Assembly: GCF_946479415.1 (NCBI RefSeq)
Contig: NZ_CAMLFY010000072.1
Span: 1-22,255 of the forward strand
Origin: an uncultured Shinella sp.
GTDB taxonomy: Bacteria > Pseudomonadota > Alphaproteobacteria > Rhizobiales > Rhizobiaceae
Direction: 5' to 3'
Length of the DNA stretch: 22,255 bases
Below the pieces are notes generated by a model. That model did not search any database. It had not been told where the DNA came from and saw nothing but the letters and a program-made list of their open reading frames with translations. The translations under genes were made by a program, and so were the position numbers. Shown here one piece after another: positions 7,802-15,273 of the stretch; positions within the stretch are counted from its first letter, which is position 1; every line of letters begins with the position of its first letter.

Positions 7802-8946
7802 TGTCCATCACCGCCAACTGGAGCTACCCGACAGCCATCAAGTTCGGGGCAGGGCGCATCGCCGAACTCGCCGATCACTGCAAGGCCGTCGGCATGAAGA
7901 AGCCGCTGCTGGTCACCGACCGCGGCCTCTCCACCATGCCGATCACCAAGAACGCGCTCGATATTCTCGAAGCCGCTGGCCTCGGCCGGGCGATGTTCGC
8001 CGAAGTCGATCCGAACCCGAACGACAAGAACCTCGAAGCCGGCGTGAAGGTCTTCAAGGATGGCGGCCATGACGGCGTCGTCGCCTTCGGCGGCGGCTCG
8101 GGCCTCGATCTCGGCAAGGCCATCGCCTTCATGTCCGGCCAGACGCGTCCCGTCTGGGACTTCGAGGACATCGGCGACTGGTGGACCCGCGCCAACCCGG
8201 CCGGCATCGCGCCGATCGTCGCCGTGCCGACGACGGCCGGCACCGGCTCGGAAGTCGGCCGCGCCTCGGTCATCACCAATTCCGAGACGCACACCAAGAA
8301 GGTGATCTTCCATCCGAAGTTCCTGCCGTCGGTGACGATCTGCGACCCGGAACTGACGGTTGGCATGCCGAAGGTCATCACTGCGGGCACCGGCATGGAC
8401 GCCTTTGCCCATTGCCTGGAAGCCTATTGCTCGCCGTTCTACCATCCGATGAGCCAGGGCATCGCGCTCGAAGGCATGCGCCTCGTCAAGGAATACCTGC
8501 CGCGCGCCTATAAGGACGGCACGGATATCGAGGCCCGCGCCCATATGATGTCGGCGGCCGCCATGGGCGCCGTCGCCTTCCAGAAGGGCCTTGGCGCGAT
8601 CCACTCGCTGTCGCATCCGGTCGGCGCGATCTACAACACGCATCACGGCATGACAAACGCCGTCGTGATGCCGCCGGTGCTGACCTTCAACCGTCCGGCG
8701 ATCGAAGCGAAGATCAACAGCGCCGCCGCCTATCTCGGCATTGCCGGCGGGTTCGATGGTTTCTTCGAATATGTGCTGCGCCTGCGCGAAGAACTCGGCG
8801 TGCCGGACAAGCTCTCGGCGCTCGGCGTCGGCACCGATCGCATCGACGAAATGTCGGAAATGGCCATCGTCGACCCGACGGCCGGCGGCAACCCGGTGGA
8901 ACTGACGCTCGACGCGGCCAAGCGCCTCTTCGTCGAGTGCATCTGA
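7801..8946 (+). CDS. Iron-containing (group III) alcohol dehydrogenase
   Basis: 381 residues, a typical full length. Motifs: the GGGSGLDLGKA nucleotide-binding loop at 97-107, PTTAGTGSEVG at 143-153, and metal ligands Asp200 and His204 (GMDAFAHCLE), His268 (GAIHSLSHP) and His282 (YNTHHG). Together these define the Fe2+-dependent, NAD(P)-linked alcohol dehydrogenases. In this operon it would convert the hydroxyl end of a gamma-glutamylated amino alcohol to the aldehyde for the adjoining aldehyde dehydrogenase. The start overlaps the preceding stop by one base. It is the last gene of the operon; a strong terminator follows 22 bases after the stop. Substrate specificity is inferred from context only. 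Confidence 0.93.
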   Translation: MSITANWSYPTAIKFGAGRIAELADHCKAVGMKKPLLVTDRGLSTMPITKNALDILEAAGLGRAMFAEVDPNPNDKNLEAGVKVFKDGGHDGVVAFGGGSGLDLGKAIAFMSGQTRPVWDFEDIGDWWTRANPAGIAPIVAVPTTAGTGSEVGRASVITNSETHTKKVIFHPKFLPSVTICDPELTVGMPKVITAGTGMDAFAHCLEAYCSPFYHPMSQGIALEGMRLVKEYLPRAYKDGTDIEARAHMMSAAAMGAVAFQKGLGAIHSLSHPVGAIYNTHHGMTNAVVMPPVLTFNRPAIEAKINSAAAYLGIAGGFDGFFEYVLRLREELGVPDKLSALGVGTDRIDEMSEMAIVDPTAGGNPVELTLDAAKRLFVECI

Positions 8947-8968
8947 ACCCTCTGACGCGATCATCATC

Positions 8969-9004
8969 GGGGCGGCGGTCAATCGATCGCCGCCCCATTT
9001 CTTT
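8969..9004 (+). terminator. Terminator of the ligase/dehydrogenase operon
   Basis: GGGGCGGCG (8969-8977) pairs perfectly with CGCCGCCCC (8988-8996). The stem extends three further pairs inward, one of them G-U, to a 4-base loop, and is followed by ATTTCTTT. This is a good intrinsic terminator. Confidence 0.8.
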
Positions 9005-9037
9005 ATGACAATTGTTACGAATTGCGTCGCATGATGC

Positions 9038-9066
9038 CTGTCATCAGAATGTCATGCGACTGTCAT
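9038..9066 (+). promoter_or_regulatory. Three-unit Pho box (predicted PhoB site)
   Basis: Heptamers CTGTCAT (9038-9044), ATGTCAT (9049-9055) and CTGTCAT (9060-9066) repeat with an exact 11-bp period and 4-base spacers. This matches the known PhoB box, CTGTCAT-N4-CTGTCAT, with one mismatch in the middle unit. The box ends 50 bases before the first ParA-like start and points toward it. No convincing -10 is visible about 10 bp downstream, which is the main weakness. Confidence 0.65.
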
Positions 9067-9116
9067 GATTTGCCCGCTCCCGGTGCAGCCAGACGGTCTG
9101 AGGCGGCGGTAGTGGA

Positions 9117-9863
9117 ATGGCGGTCATATCGGTAGCGAACGCCAAGGGCGGCTCGGGCAAGACCACGGCAGCGGTCCTGCTGGCGACGGAATTCGTCGAG
9201 CGTGGTGAACGCACAGCCCTTCTCGATTGCGACGACCTGAAGCTCGCCGCCGGCTGGGCGCGCACGGCGCGGCTCGGCGAGGGGCTGACGCTGGTCGATA
9301 CCATTGCCGTGTCCAACCTCGCCGGTTACCTCAAAGCGCTTCGCGCCACGCACGAGCATATCGTCATCGATCTCTCCGGCGCGCGCGACGCGCTCGTCGC
9401 CTTTGCCGCCGGGCTTTCCGATCTTGTTCTGGTGCCGGTGCAGGGCTGCGCCATGGACAGTCGCGGGGCCGCGCATGTTCTGGAACTCATCGATCTCGTC
9501 AGTGCGAATTCGCACAAGCCGATCAACCGCGCCGTCGTGCTGTCGCGCGTCAATCCGCTTGTCACCACCCGTGCGCTGCGCAGCGTGAAGGCCCTGCTAG
9601 ACGGGGCAAAAATCCCGGTCATCGGCACGCCGGTCATCGAGCGCGCGGCATTCCGTGACATGTTCGAAACGGGCGGCACGCTTTATTCCATCGCCGCCGG
9701 CCGGACCAGCAACCTCGACAAGGCGATCCTCAACATGCAGACCCTCGCAGACGAGGTGCTGCATTTCGCGATGGGCAATGCGGACCGGAAATTTCTGGCG
9801 CGGCCGAACACGGGCGCTGCGATGCGGGTGGTTCCACCTGCAATGGCCGCTCCGGCGCCCTGA
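9117..9863 (+). CDS. ParA-family ATPase, paralogue 1
   Basis: 248 residues. The deviant Walker A motif KGGSGKTT (10-17), with the ParA/MinD signature lysine, opens the protein; the Walker B-like strand IVIDLSGARDAL lies at 82-93; VPVQGCAMDSRG follows near 107-118. The short N-terminus has no DNA-binding extension, as in small chromosomal ParA, VirC1 or PpfA-like proteins that position cargo on the nucleoid. The usual DxDPQ motif is altered to DCDD (37-40), unlike its paralogue. The ATG has only a weak ribosome site (GAGG 13 bases upstream), but the N-terminus aligns exactly with that of paralogue 2. No parB or parS-like gene or site is visible. A Pho box upstream suggests induction by phosphate limitation. 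The cargo is unknown. Confidence 0.88.
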   Translation: MAVISVANAKGGSGKTTAAVLLATEFVERGERTALLDCDDLKLAAGWARTARLGEGLTLVDTIAVSNLAGYLKALRATHEHIVIDLSGARDALVAFAAGLSDLVLVPVQGCAMDSRGAAHVLELIDLVSANSHKPINRAVVLSRVNPLVTTRALRSVKALLDGAKIPVIGTPVIERAAFRDMFETGGTLYSIAAGRTSNLDKAILNMQTLADEVLHFAMGNADRKFLARPNTGAAMRVVPPAMAAPAP

Positions 9864-9887
9864 ATTCTTACCGTTAACAATTGAGAG

Positions 9888-9920
9888 AAGCCCGGAGAAC
9901 GCTGGTTTTCGGGCTTTTCC
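9888..9920 (+). terminator. Terminator after ParA paralogue 1
   Basis: AAGCCCG (9888-9894) pairs with CGGGCTT (9910-9916), the stem can extend inward with G-U and A-U pairs, and TTTTCCTTT follows. It is an intrinsic terminator, so the two ParA genes need not be co-transcribed. Confidence 0.7.
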
Positions 9921-9990
9921 TTTGCGTCCGCGAATTTTGCCGTGCCGTCTCATTAATCTTCGCGATACGTAAATTTCCATTTCATTAACC

Positions 9991-10004
9991 ATCTTTTGAA
10001 AGAT
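9991..10004. repeat. Short inverted repeat upstream of ParA paralogue 2
   Basis: ATCTTT-TG-AAAGAT is a perfect 6+6 inverted repeat with a 2-base centre, 80 bases before the start of the second ParA gene. It may be an operator; no binding protein can be assigned. The rest of the 9921-10084 gap shows nothing further that I recognise. Confidence 0.3.
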
Positions 10005-10084
10005 TTGATTAAGCGGGCGCCATCTCCACCGGGTCGTCTGACGAGAGCGATGAGCAGGCTCGAAAGCATTTTATGAGGAAAGAC

Positions 10085-10801
10085 ATGCCAGTCATCACAT
10101 TTGCCAATGCCAAGGGCGGCGCGGGCAAGACCACCGCGGCGCTCATCCTGGCCACCGAGCTTGCAAGCCAGGGGCACCGCGTCACCATTCTCGATGCGGA
10201 CCCGCAGCGCTGGATCAGCCACTGGCACGAGATTTCCGGCCGCCAGCGCAACATCGCCGTCATCTCGGAAGTCTCCATGGCCTCCCTCCAGTGTCACATT
10301 CGCGAGAACCGTGACACGACGGACTATTTCATCATCGATCTCGCCGGTGCTCGTGATGCGCTGGTAGCGACCGCCATCGGCCTGTCCGACCATGTGATGA
10401 TCCCGGTGCAGGGCTGCGCGATGGATGCGCGTGGCGGGGCACAGATTCTCGAGCTCCTGAAGCAGCTCGACGAGCGCGCCGGCATCCGCATCAACCATTC
10501 CGTCGTGCTGACCCGGATGAACGCCATGGTGACGACGCGGGCGATGACGGCGATCAAGTCGCTGCTGTCTTCCCGTGGTGTCACCGTACTCGATACGCCG
10601 ATCGGCGAGCGCACCGCCTTCCGCGATATCTTCGACTGTGGCGGCACGCTCTATTCGATGGATCCGGCCAAGGTGAGCAACCTCGACAAGGCGCGTGAAA
10701 ACGCCCGTCTCTTCGCCGAGGAGGTGCTGCGCCTGATGCCCTCGCGCAAGCGCGTGGCGACCGAACGCGGCTTCTTCCGCACAATCCAGCGCGCGGCATA
10801 A
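10085..10801 (+). CDS. ParA-family ATPase, paralogue 2
   Basis: 238 residues from ATG 10085, with AGGAAAG 2 to 8 bases before it; the ATG at 10073 overlaps this ribosome site and would add four residues absent from the paralogue. Motifs: Walker A KGGAGKTT (10-17), DADPQ at 37-41, FIIDLAGARDAL at 82-93 and IPVQGCAMDARGGAQILELL near 107-126. It aligns without gaps to paralogue 1 over about 215 residues, so the pair arose by tandem duplication. Paralogue 2 keeps the canonical DPQ element and is the more standard ATPase. It has no ParB partner here. The next gene, beyond a terminator, is a soluble chemoreceptor, which makes chemoreceptor positioning or another cargo-positioning role conceivable (inference). 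Confidence 0.9.
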   Translation: MPVITFANAKGGAGKTTAALILATELASQGHRVTILDADPQRWISHWHEISGRQRNIAVISEVSMASLQCHIRENRDTTDYFIIDLAGARDALVATAIGLSDHVMIPVQGCAMDARGGAQILELLKQLDERAGIRINHSVVLTRMNAMVTTRAMTAIKSLLSSRGVTVLDTPIGERTAFRDIFDCGGTLYSMDPAKVSNLDKARENARLFAEEVLRLMPSRKRVATERGFFRTIQRAA

Positions 10802-10825
10802 GCGGCTGAAATTGATGAATGCCAG

Positions 10826-10858
10826 AAACGGCTGCGACCAAGGGCGCAGCCGTTTTCT
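10826..10858 (+). terminator. Terminator after ParA paralogue 2
   Basis: An 11-bp perfect stem (10826-10836 with 10845-10855) with an 8-base loop is followed by a short T-rich tail. It separates the ParA gene from the chemoreceptor gene. Confidence 0.8.
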
Positions 10859-10893
10859 TGAATAAAAGCAAGGCTGGTAAGGAACAATTTACC

Positions 10894-11034
10894 ATGCCCC
10901 ACCTAGGGATATGGCATCGGAAAGCTTGGTCCCGAGGACCCATGACGGGTCGCGGACGTGACGATGCCCTGGGCATTGCCGTCCTGCTGGACGATCGCCG
11001 CTTTCTCCTCTTGCCGCCAGGATTTTCAGCATGA
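10894..11034 (+). CDS. Possible small upstream protein (46 aa)
   Basis: ATG 10894 has AAGGAA 9 bases upstream. The frame runs 46 codons and stops at TGA 11032-11034, overlapping the chemoreceptor ATG as ATGA, the usual sign of translational coupling. The second half (from Met17: TGRGRDDALGIAVLLDDRR, then LLLPPG) uses GC-rich codons like neighbouring genes, while the first half uses rare CTA, ATA and CGA. I recognise no family. It may be a small gene, a leader peptide governing chemoreceptor translation, or chance. Confidence 0.3.
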   Translation: MPHLGIWHRKAWSRGPMTGRGRDDALGIAVLLDDRRFLLLPPGFSA

Positions 11035-12554
11035 AGCCAGCCTCCGGGAACGCCAGCCAGAACCACGACATCACCCGCCGCCTGGACTATCTCGGCCTCG
11101 ACGAGGCTGCGCTGAAGCGCCTGCGCAGCCTGAAACCGTTCATCGAGAAGGAGCTCGGACCGGCGCTCGACAAGTTCTACGCCATCGTGCGCAAGAGCCC
11201 GGAGGTCAATCACCTCTTCTCCAACGATGCGCATATCGACCGCGCCAAGAACGCGCAGCTCGGCCATTGGGCCAATATCGCCGCCGGCGATTTCACGCAT
11301 GATTATGCCGCCAAGGTCCAGACCATCGGTCATGTGCATGCCCGCATCGGGCTGGAGCCGCGCTGGTATATCGGCGGCTACGCGCTGATCGTCGAGCATC
11401 TCCTGACGGAAGCCGTCAAGTCGCTCTGGCCGAAGGGCGGCCTGTTCTCGCGCCGCGAGATCGAGCCCGAAGAGTTTGCCGCGCGGTTTTCCAGCCTGCT
11501 CAAGGCCATGTTCCTCGACATGGACCTGTCGATCTCTGTCTATATGGACACATCCGACGTCACCAAGCAGCAGGCGGTGCAGGCGCAGGTTCTGGCCGAG
11601 GAGCGCAAGCTCGTCAGCGATAGTTTTGGCGCGGCGCTGAAGCGTATTTCCGACGGTGATCTGACGGCGCGCATCACCGGCGCGCTGCCGGAAGCCTATG
11701 AGACCCTGCGCGAGGACTTCAACCATGCCATCTCCACGCTGTCGCAGGCGATCGGCAATATCGGCGTCGGCGCCGGGTCGATCCATCTCAGCGCGCAGGA
11801 AATCGCCGCGGCCTCCGACGATCTCGCCAAGCGCACCGAGCGGCAGGCGGCAAATCTGGAAGAGACCGCAGCGGCTGTCGAGGAAGTGACGACCACCGTG
11901 CGCCAGACCGCGCAGAGCGCCAACGAGGCGAACGCGCTCGTTCAGGCGGCGCGCGGCAATGCCGAGCGCAGCGGCGAGGTGGTGGAGCATGCAATCACCG
12001 CCATGGGCGAAATCCAGGCTTCGTCTTCGGCCATCGCCAACATCGTCGAGGTGATCGACGAGATCGCTTTCCAGACCAATCTTCTGGCGCTGAATGCCGG
12101 CATCGAGGCGGCACGTGCCGGTGAGGCGGGCCGCGGCTTTGCCGTCGTCGCCTCGGAAGTGCGCGCGCTCGCCCAGCGCTGCGCCGATGCCGCCAAGGAC
12201 ATCCAGAACCTCATCGCCAAGTCGCATGGCCAGGTCGAGGATGGCGTGCGCTCGGTCAACGAGGTCGCGGATTCACTCCGGCTCATCGTGACGCAGGTCG
12301 TGGAAGTCAGCGGCGTCTTCGATGCCATCCGCTCCAGCACGGCGGAGCAGGCGACGGGTCTGCAGGCCGTCAACCAGGCCGTCAACGCCATGGACCAGAT
12401 CACCCAGCAGAACGCGGCGATGGTGGAAGAGGCCAATGCGGCGAGCCAGGCTCTGACGCAGGAGGCCGCCTCCATCGCCGCCCAGCTCAGCGCCTTCCGC
12501 ACCGGCGGCACTGCCCAGCCGGCACAGGGTTCAGGCTATCGCCGCGCGGCGTAA
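11031..12554 (+). CDS. Globin-coupled methyl-accepting chemotaxis protein (HemAT-like)
   Basis: 507 residues with no transmembrane segment, so it is cytosolic. Residues about 15-175 form a sensor globin: DYLGLDEAALKRLRSLKP, then IGHVHARIGLEPRWYIGGY, where His103 is the probable haem-binding proximal histidine. Residues about 195-240 look HAMP-like (ALKRISDGDLTARI). Residues about 255-490 are the chemoreceptor signalling coiled coil, with the hairpin tip DEIAFQTNLLALNAGIEAAR that docks CheA and CheW. The C-terminus lacks a CheR-binding NWETF-type pentapeptide. The family senses O2 and drives aerotaxis. AGGA lies 8 bases before the ATG. Both flanks carry strong terminators, so it is its own transcription unit, perhaps with the small frame upstream. 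Two ParA-like genes precede it. Confidence 0.94.
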   Translation: MKPASGNASQNHDITRRLDYLGLDEAALKRLRSLKPFIEKELGPALDKFYAIVRKSPEVNHLFSNDAHIDRAKNAQLGHWANIAAGDFTHDYAAKVQTIGHVHARIGLEPRWYIGGYALIVEHLLTEAVKSLWPKGGLFSRREIEPEEFAARFSSLLKAMFLDMDLSISVYMDTSDVTKQQAVQAQVLAEERKLVSDSFGAALKRISDGDLTARITGALPEAYETLREDFNHAISTLSQAIGNIGVGAGSIHLSAQEIAAASDDLAKRTERQAANLEETAAAVEEVTTTVRQTAQSANEANALVQAARGNAERSGEVVEHAITAMGEIQASSSAIANIVEVIDEIAFQTNLLALNAGIEAARAGEAGRGFAVVASEVRALAQRCADAAKDIQNLIAKSHGQVEDGVRSVNEVADSLRLIVTQVVEVSGVFDAIRSSTAEQATGLQAVNQAVNAMDQITQQNAAMVEEANAASQALTQEAASIAAQLSAFRTGGTAQPAQGSGYRRAA

Positions 12555-12568
12555 GCGTCTTATGTGCC

Positions 12569-12606
12569 AAACAAAAGGCCGGGCAGTTCTGCCCGGCCTT
12601 TTGTTT
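12569..12606. terminator. Strong terminator after the chemoreceptor gene
   Basis: A perfect 17-bp inverted repeat (12569-12585 with 12590-12606) around a GTTC loop has A-rich and T-rich ends, so it can act on both strands. It lies 14 bases after the chemoreceptor stop. Confidence 0.85.
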
Positions 12607-12630
12607 TTGAGGTTCGCAAATCGGAAGCCG

Positions 12631-12661
12631 AAAAGAAAAAGCCGGCCCAATGGACCGGCTT
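12631..12661 (-). terminator. Terminator of the L,D-transpeptidase gene
   Basis: Read on the minus strand, AAGCCGG (12661-12655) pairs with CCGGCTT (12645-12639) across a 9-base loop and is followed by TTTCTTTTC. It is an intrinsic terminator 22 bases past the stop of the minus-strand gene. Confidence 0.75.
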
Positions 12662-12683
12662 CGTATCGCGCTTATGCCGCGTC

Positions 12684-14093
12684 TCAGTCGACGAATTCGA
12701 CCGTCACGCCGGCGCTCGTCATCTTGGCAAGCTCGGTGGCGTCCCAGTTGGTCAGGCGGATACAGCCATGGCTCTGGGTCTTGCCGATCTTCGACGGTTC
12801 CGGCGTGCCGTGAATGCCGTAGGTCGGCTTGGACAGCGCGATCCACACGGTGCCGACGGGGCCGTTCGGGCCAGGCTGCAACGTCAGCACCTTGTTGTTG
12901 GTGCCCTGCTGGAAGTTGATCTTCGGGTTATAGGTATAGCCGGGGTTCAGCGCGATGCGCTCGACCGTGACCAGACCGGACGGCGAGGGCGTATCCGCCG
13001 AGCCGATGCTGGCCGGATAGGCGGCGATCAGCGTGCCGGTCTCATCATAGGCGAGCACCTGCTTGCGGCCCTTGTCTGCGAGAATTTTCGCGACCTTGCC
13101 GGTCTTGGGCGTGCCGGTATCGATGACCTTGACGATCGTGCCGGGGATCGTGAAATCGACGCCCGGATTGATCTCCTTGAGATAGGCCTCGTCCATATGG
13201 AATCTCTCGGCCAGCATTTCGGTGGTCGAGGTGTAGGAGAGATGCGGCAGCGCGGCCTTCTGCGCGTAATCCTCCGGGATCGCTGCAACATAGGGGCCGG
13301 CGGCATCCGCGGCGGTGATTTCATAGGTGGTGAAGGCCATACCGCCGGACAGGCGCAGACGCTCCAGAATGTCGTCGGCATTGTTCGGGTCGAGCGTGTC
13401 GCCCGTCGCGTTCTGCCAGGCCTCGATCGCCTTGGTGACGTTCGAACCCTTCTTGCCGTCGATCACGCCGGGCGAAAAGCCTTCGCGGTCGAGGAACACC
13501 TGAAGGGCCGTGATCTCGGCGGACGACATCTTTCCGAGCGCCGTCGCTGGCTGGAATTTCGGGCCGGGCACGAATTCGGCGTTCGGATCGGTGGTCTCCG
13601 GCAGGGCGGCGCTGTCGTCGTTGCCGTCGGAGAAGTCGGGCATCTGCTGCGAATTGAAGTCGGCATCGGGCAGCGTCTGGCGCTCGATATCGCCCGGCAG
13701 CGCCTCGCGCATTTCAGGCACGGAGCTCGTGGTCAGGTCGTCGCCGAAATCGGACGAGGGTGCCGGCGGGAAATAATCCGGATTGGTTTCGGGATCACCG
13801 CTGACGTCGCGATAACGGTCGCGGCGGTAATCATTGTTGCGCGCGAAATAGCGGTCGGCCGGCATGGCGGTGGCGACGACATTGCCCCAGTTGTCGACGA
13901 GCACCGTGTTGCCTCGGCTGTCGCGCGCCCAGCGCACGCTGCCATCGTTGGGGATGTAATCGAGAATATCGCCCTCCGGCGAGACGAGAACCGTGTCGCG
14001 GGTGGACTGTTGTGCATGCGCAGGCGCCAGGGCGATTCCCGTGAAGGACGCCGCCATAAGGAGCGAAATGCTTGTTCTCAATATAGAATTCAC
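12684..14093 (-). CDS. Exported L,D-transpeptidase (YkuD/ErfK family)
   Basis: 469 residues from GTG 14093, with AGG 9 bases upstream; a further GTG at 14117 has no ribosome site. A signal peptide ends near Ala-His-Ala (about residue 28). Residues about 80-165 are Pro/Asp-rich and likely disordered. A peptidoglycan-binding-like helix set follows (LQVFLDREGFSPGVIDGKKG). The C-terminal YkuD domain carries HGTPEP (His428) and SHGCIRL with catalytic Cys444. Such enzymes make 3-3 meso-diaminopimelate crosslinks or anchor outer-membrane proteins to peptidoglycan in the periplasm, a crosslink type especially abundant in Rhizobiales. It is a single-gene unit, divergent from the DUF4432 gene, with its own terminator. 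Confidence 0.92.
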   Translation of the reverse strand: MNSILRTSISLLMAASFTGIALAPAHAQQSTRDTVLVSPEGDILDYIPNDGSVRWARDSRGNTVLVDNWGNVVATAMPADRYFARNNDYRRDRYRDVSGDPETNPDYFPPAPSSDFGDDLTTSSVPEMREALPGDIERQTLPDADFNSQQMPDFSDGNDDSAALPETTDPNAEFVPGPKFQPATALGKMSSAEITALQVFLDREGFSPGVIDGKKGSNVTKAIEAWQNATGDTLDPNNADDILERLRLSGGMAFTTYEITAADAAGPYVAAIPEDYAQKAALPHLSYTSTTEMLAERFHMDEAYLKEINPGVDFTIPGTIVKVIDTGTPKTGKVAKILADKGRKQVLAYDETGTLIAAYPASIGSADTPSPSGLVTVERIALNPGYTYNPKINFQQGTNNKVLTLQPGPNGPVGTVWIALSKPTYGIHGTPEPSKIGKTQSHGCIRLTNWDATELAKMTSAGVTVEFVD

Positions 14094-14325
14094 GACTTTT
14101 GACCTGCCAGCTTGCACATATCGCGCGGACGGAACACTTCAATTCAGACCTTAATATGGAAAAACTGAATCGATGGTGAACGTTGTGTCAACGCAGCGTG
14201 CAAAAACTTGTGATCGGACTTTCCAAGCCGGCGAAAAATTGTGTGCCGAGAGAGGGCTAACGGTGGCGCGGGCGAAACGTTCCCACTAGCATGCCCCGGT
14301 CTATCGTCCTTTGCCGGAGCCCCGG

Positions 14326-15180
14326 ATGACCTTCGCCCTGACCGCCGAAACGCCAGACCAGTCCTTCCGCCTCGAACTGACGCCGCATTCGGCGCTGGAT
14401 GTCGGCAGCGCGCTCTTTCACGGCGTCGATCTTGCGCCGGGATCGGCCATTCCCTCGGATGGCGATCCGCGCATCGACAAGGCGCTGCCGGGCTTCCTCT
14501 TCACCTGCGGGCCGGATCATATCCGCCACCCGGTGCCGGTCGAAGGCGCCACCGACGGCCGGCGTTATCCGCTGCACGGTTCGCTCTCCTCGCATCCGGC
14601 AAAGGATATCCTGATCGAGGAGGACGAGGGCGAAATCATCTGCGAGGGACGTGTTGCCGTCTCGCTCGTTCCTGGCGGCACGGCGGAACTCACCCGTCGC
14701 TGGCGCGCGGACCGACGCACCGGTCATATCACGCTTGACGATACCGTCGTTAACAGCGGCGAGAAGGCCTGGCCGAATTTTGCCATGTACCATATCAATT
14801 TCGGTACCGGCCTTTTCGACGAAAACACGCGGCTGACCGGAGTGATGCTCCCCGGTGGCAGCCTGCCGTGGCGCTTCGAGGCGGGCGATACGGCAATTTT
14901 CTGCGTGCCGGCGGCTGAAACGGCAGTGCATGGCTGGGCGGAGATCGCCGTCGGGCCGATCGCCGCGCTTGGCGGTCGCAGCATGGTCATCCGCTTCCGC
15001 ACCGACACTTTGCCCTATCTCCAGGTCTGGCGAAACCAGTCGCCGGGCTGCGCCGTGCTCGGCATAGAGCCTGTTTCCCACCGATTTGCCTCCCGCGAGG
15101 ATCTGATCGCGTCGGGTGAGGCGCCGGACTTTTCTGAAGGCGAAAGCATCGACTACGGCCTCTCCTTCGAGGTCCGCTAG
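14326..15180 (+). CDS. DUF4432 / aldose 1-epimerase-like protein
   Basis: 284 residues from ATG 14326, with GGAG 6 bases upstream; a TTG at 14311 in the same frame overlaps that ribosome site. The protein has the beta-sandwich galactose-mutarotase-like pattern: PGFLFTCGPDH, YPLHGSLSSHPA with a conserved His, NFAMYHINFG near the middle, LQVWRN and LGIEPVSHRF near the end. Proteins of this group bind a sugar and are thought to act as epimerases or mutarotases, but few have known substrates. No signal peptide, so cytosolic. It stands divergent from the L,D-transpeptidase and 93 bases upstream of the small DUF442 gene, with a hairpin between, so linkage with that gene is uncertain. Confidence 0.75.
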   Translation: MTFALTAETPDQSFRLELTPHSALDVGSALFHGVDLAPGSAIPSDGDPRIDKALPGFLFTCGPDHIRHPVPVEGATDGRRYPLHGSLSSHPAKDILIEEDEGEIICEGRVAVSLVPGGTAELTRRWRADRRTGHITLDDTVVNSGEKAWPNFAMYHINFGTGLFDENTRLTGVMLPGGSLPWRFEAGDTAIFCVPAAETAVHGWAEIAVGPIAALGGRSMVIRFRTDTLPYLQVWRNQSPGCAVLGIEPVSHRFASREDLIASGEAPDFSEGESIDYGLSFEVR

Positions 15181-15200
15181 GGCCGAACACCGATCGGCCC
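15180..15200 (+). terminator. Weak hairpin after the DUF4432 gene
   Basis: GGGCCG (15180-15185) pairs with CGGCCC (15195-15200) across 9 bases, starting in the stop codon. Only a short T-run (GAGATTTC) follows, so termination is uncertain. Confidence 0.4.
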
Positions 15201-15273
15201 GAGATTTCGCATGATTGACGCTTGTGCGGTGCGGGCTTAAACGGGAGCGCACCAATCGCGAAAGGACTTGTCC

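Noticed and set aside
9117..10801. Chromosome or plasmid partition locus (parAB/repABC origin)
   Set aside because: No ParB, RepB, RepC or centromere-like repeats are present, and each ParA gene has its own terminator.
10581..12227. 548-codon open frame antisense to the chemoreceptor
   Set aside because: It crosses the terminator after the ParA gene and the receptor globin domain; no family resemblance.
12564..14102. 512-codon open frame antisense to the L,D-transpeptidase
   Set aside because: It begins inside a 17-bp terminator stem and its product is low-complexity Arg/Gly/Asp sequence.
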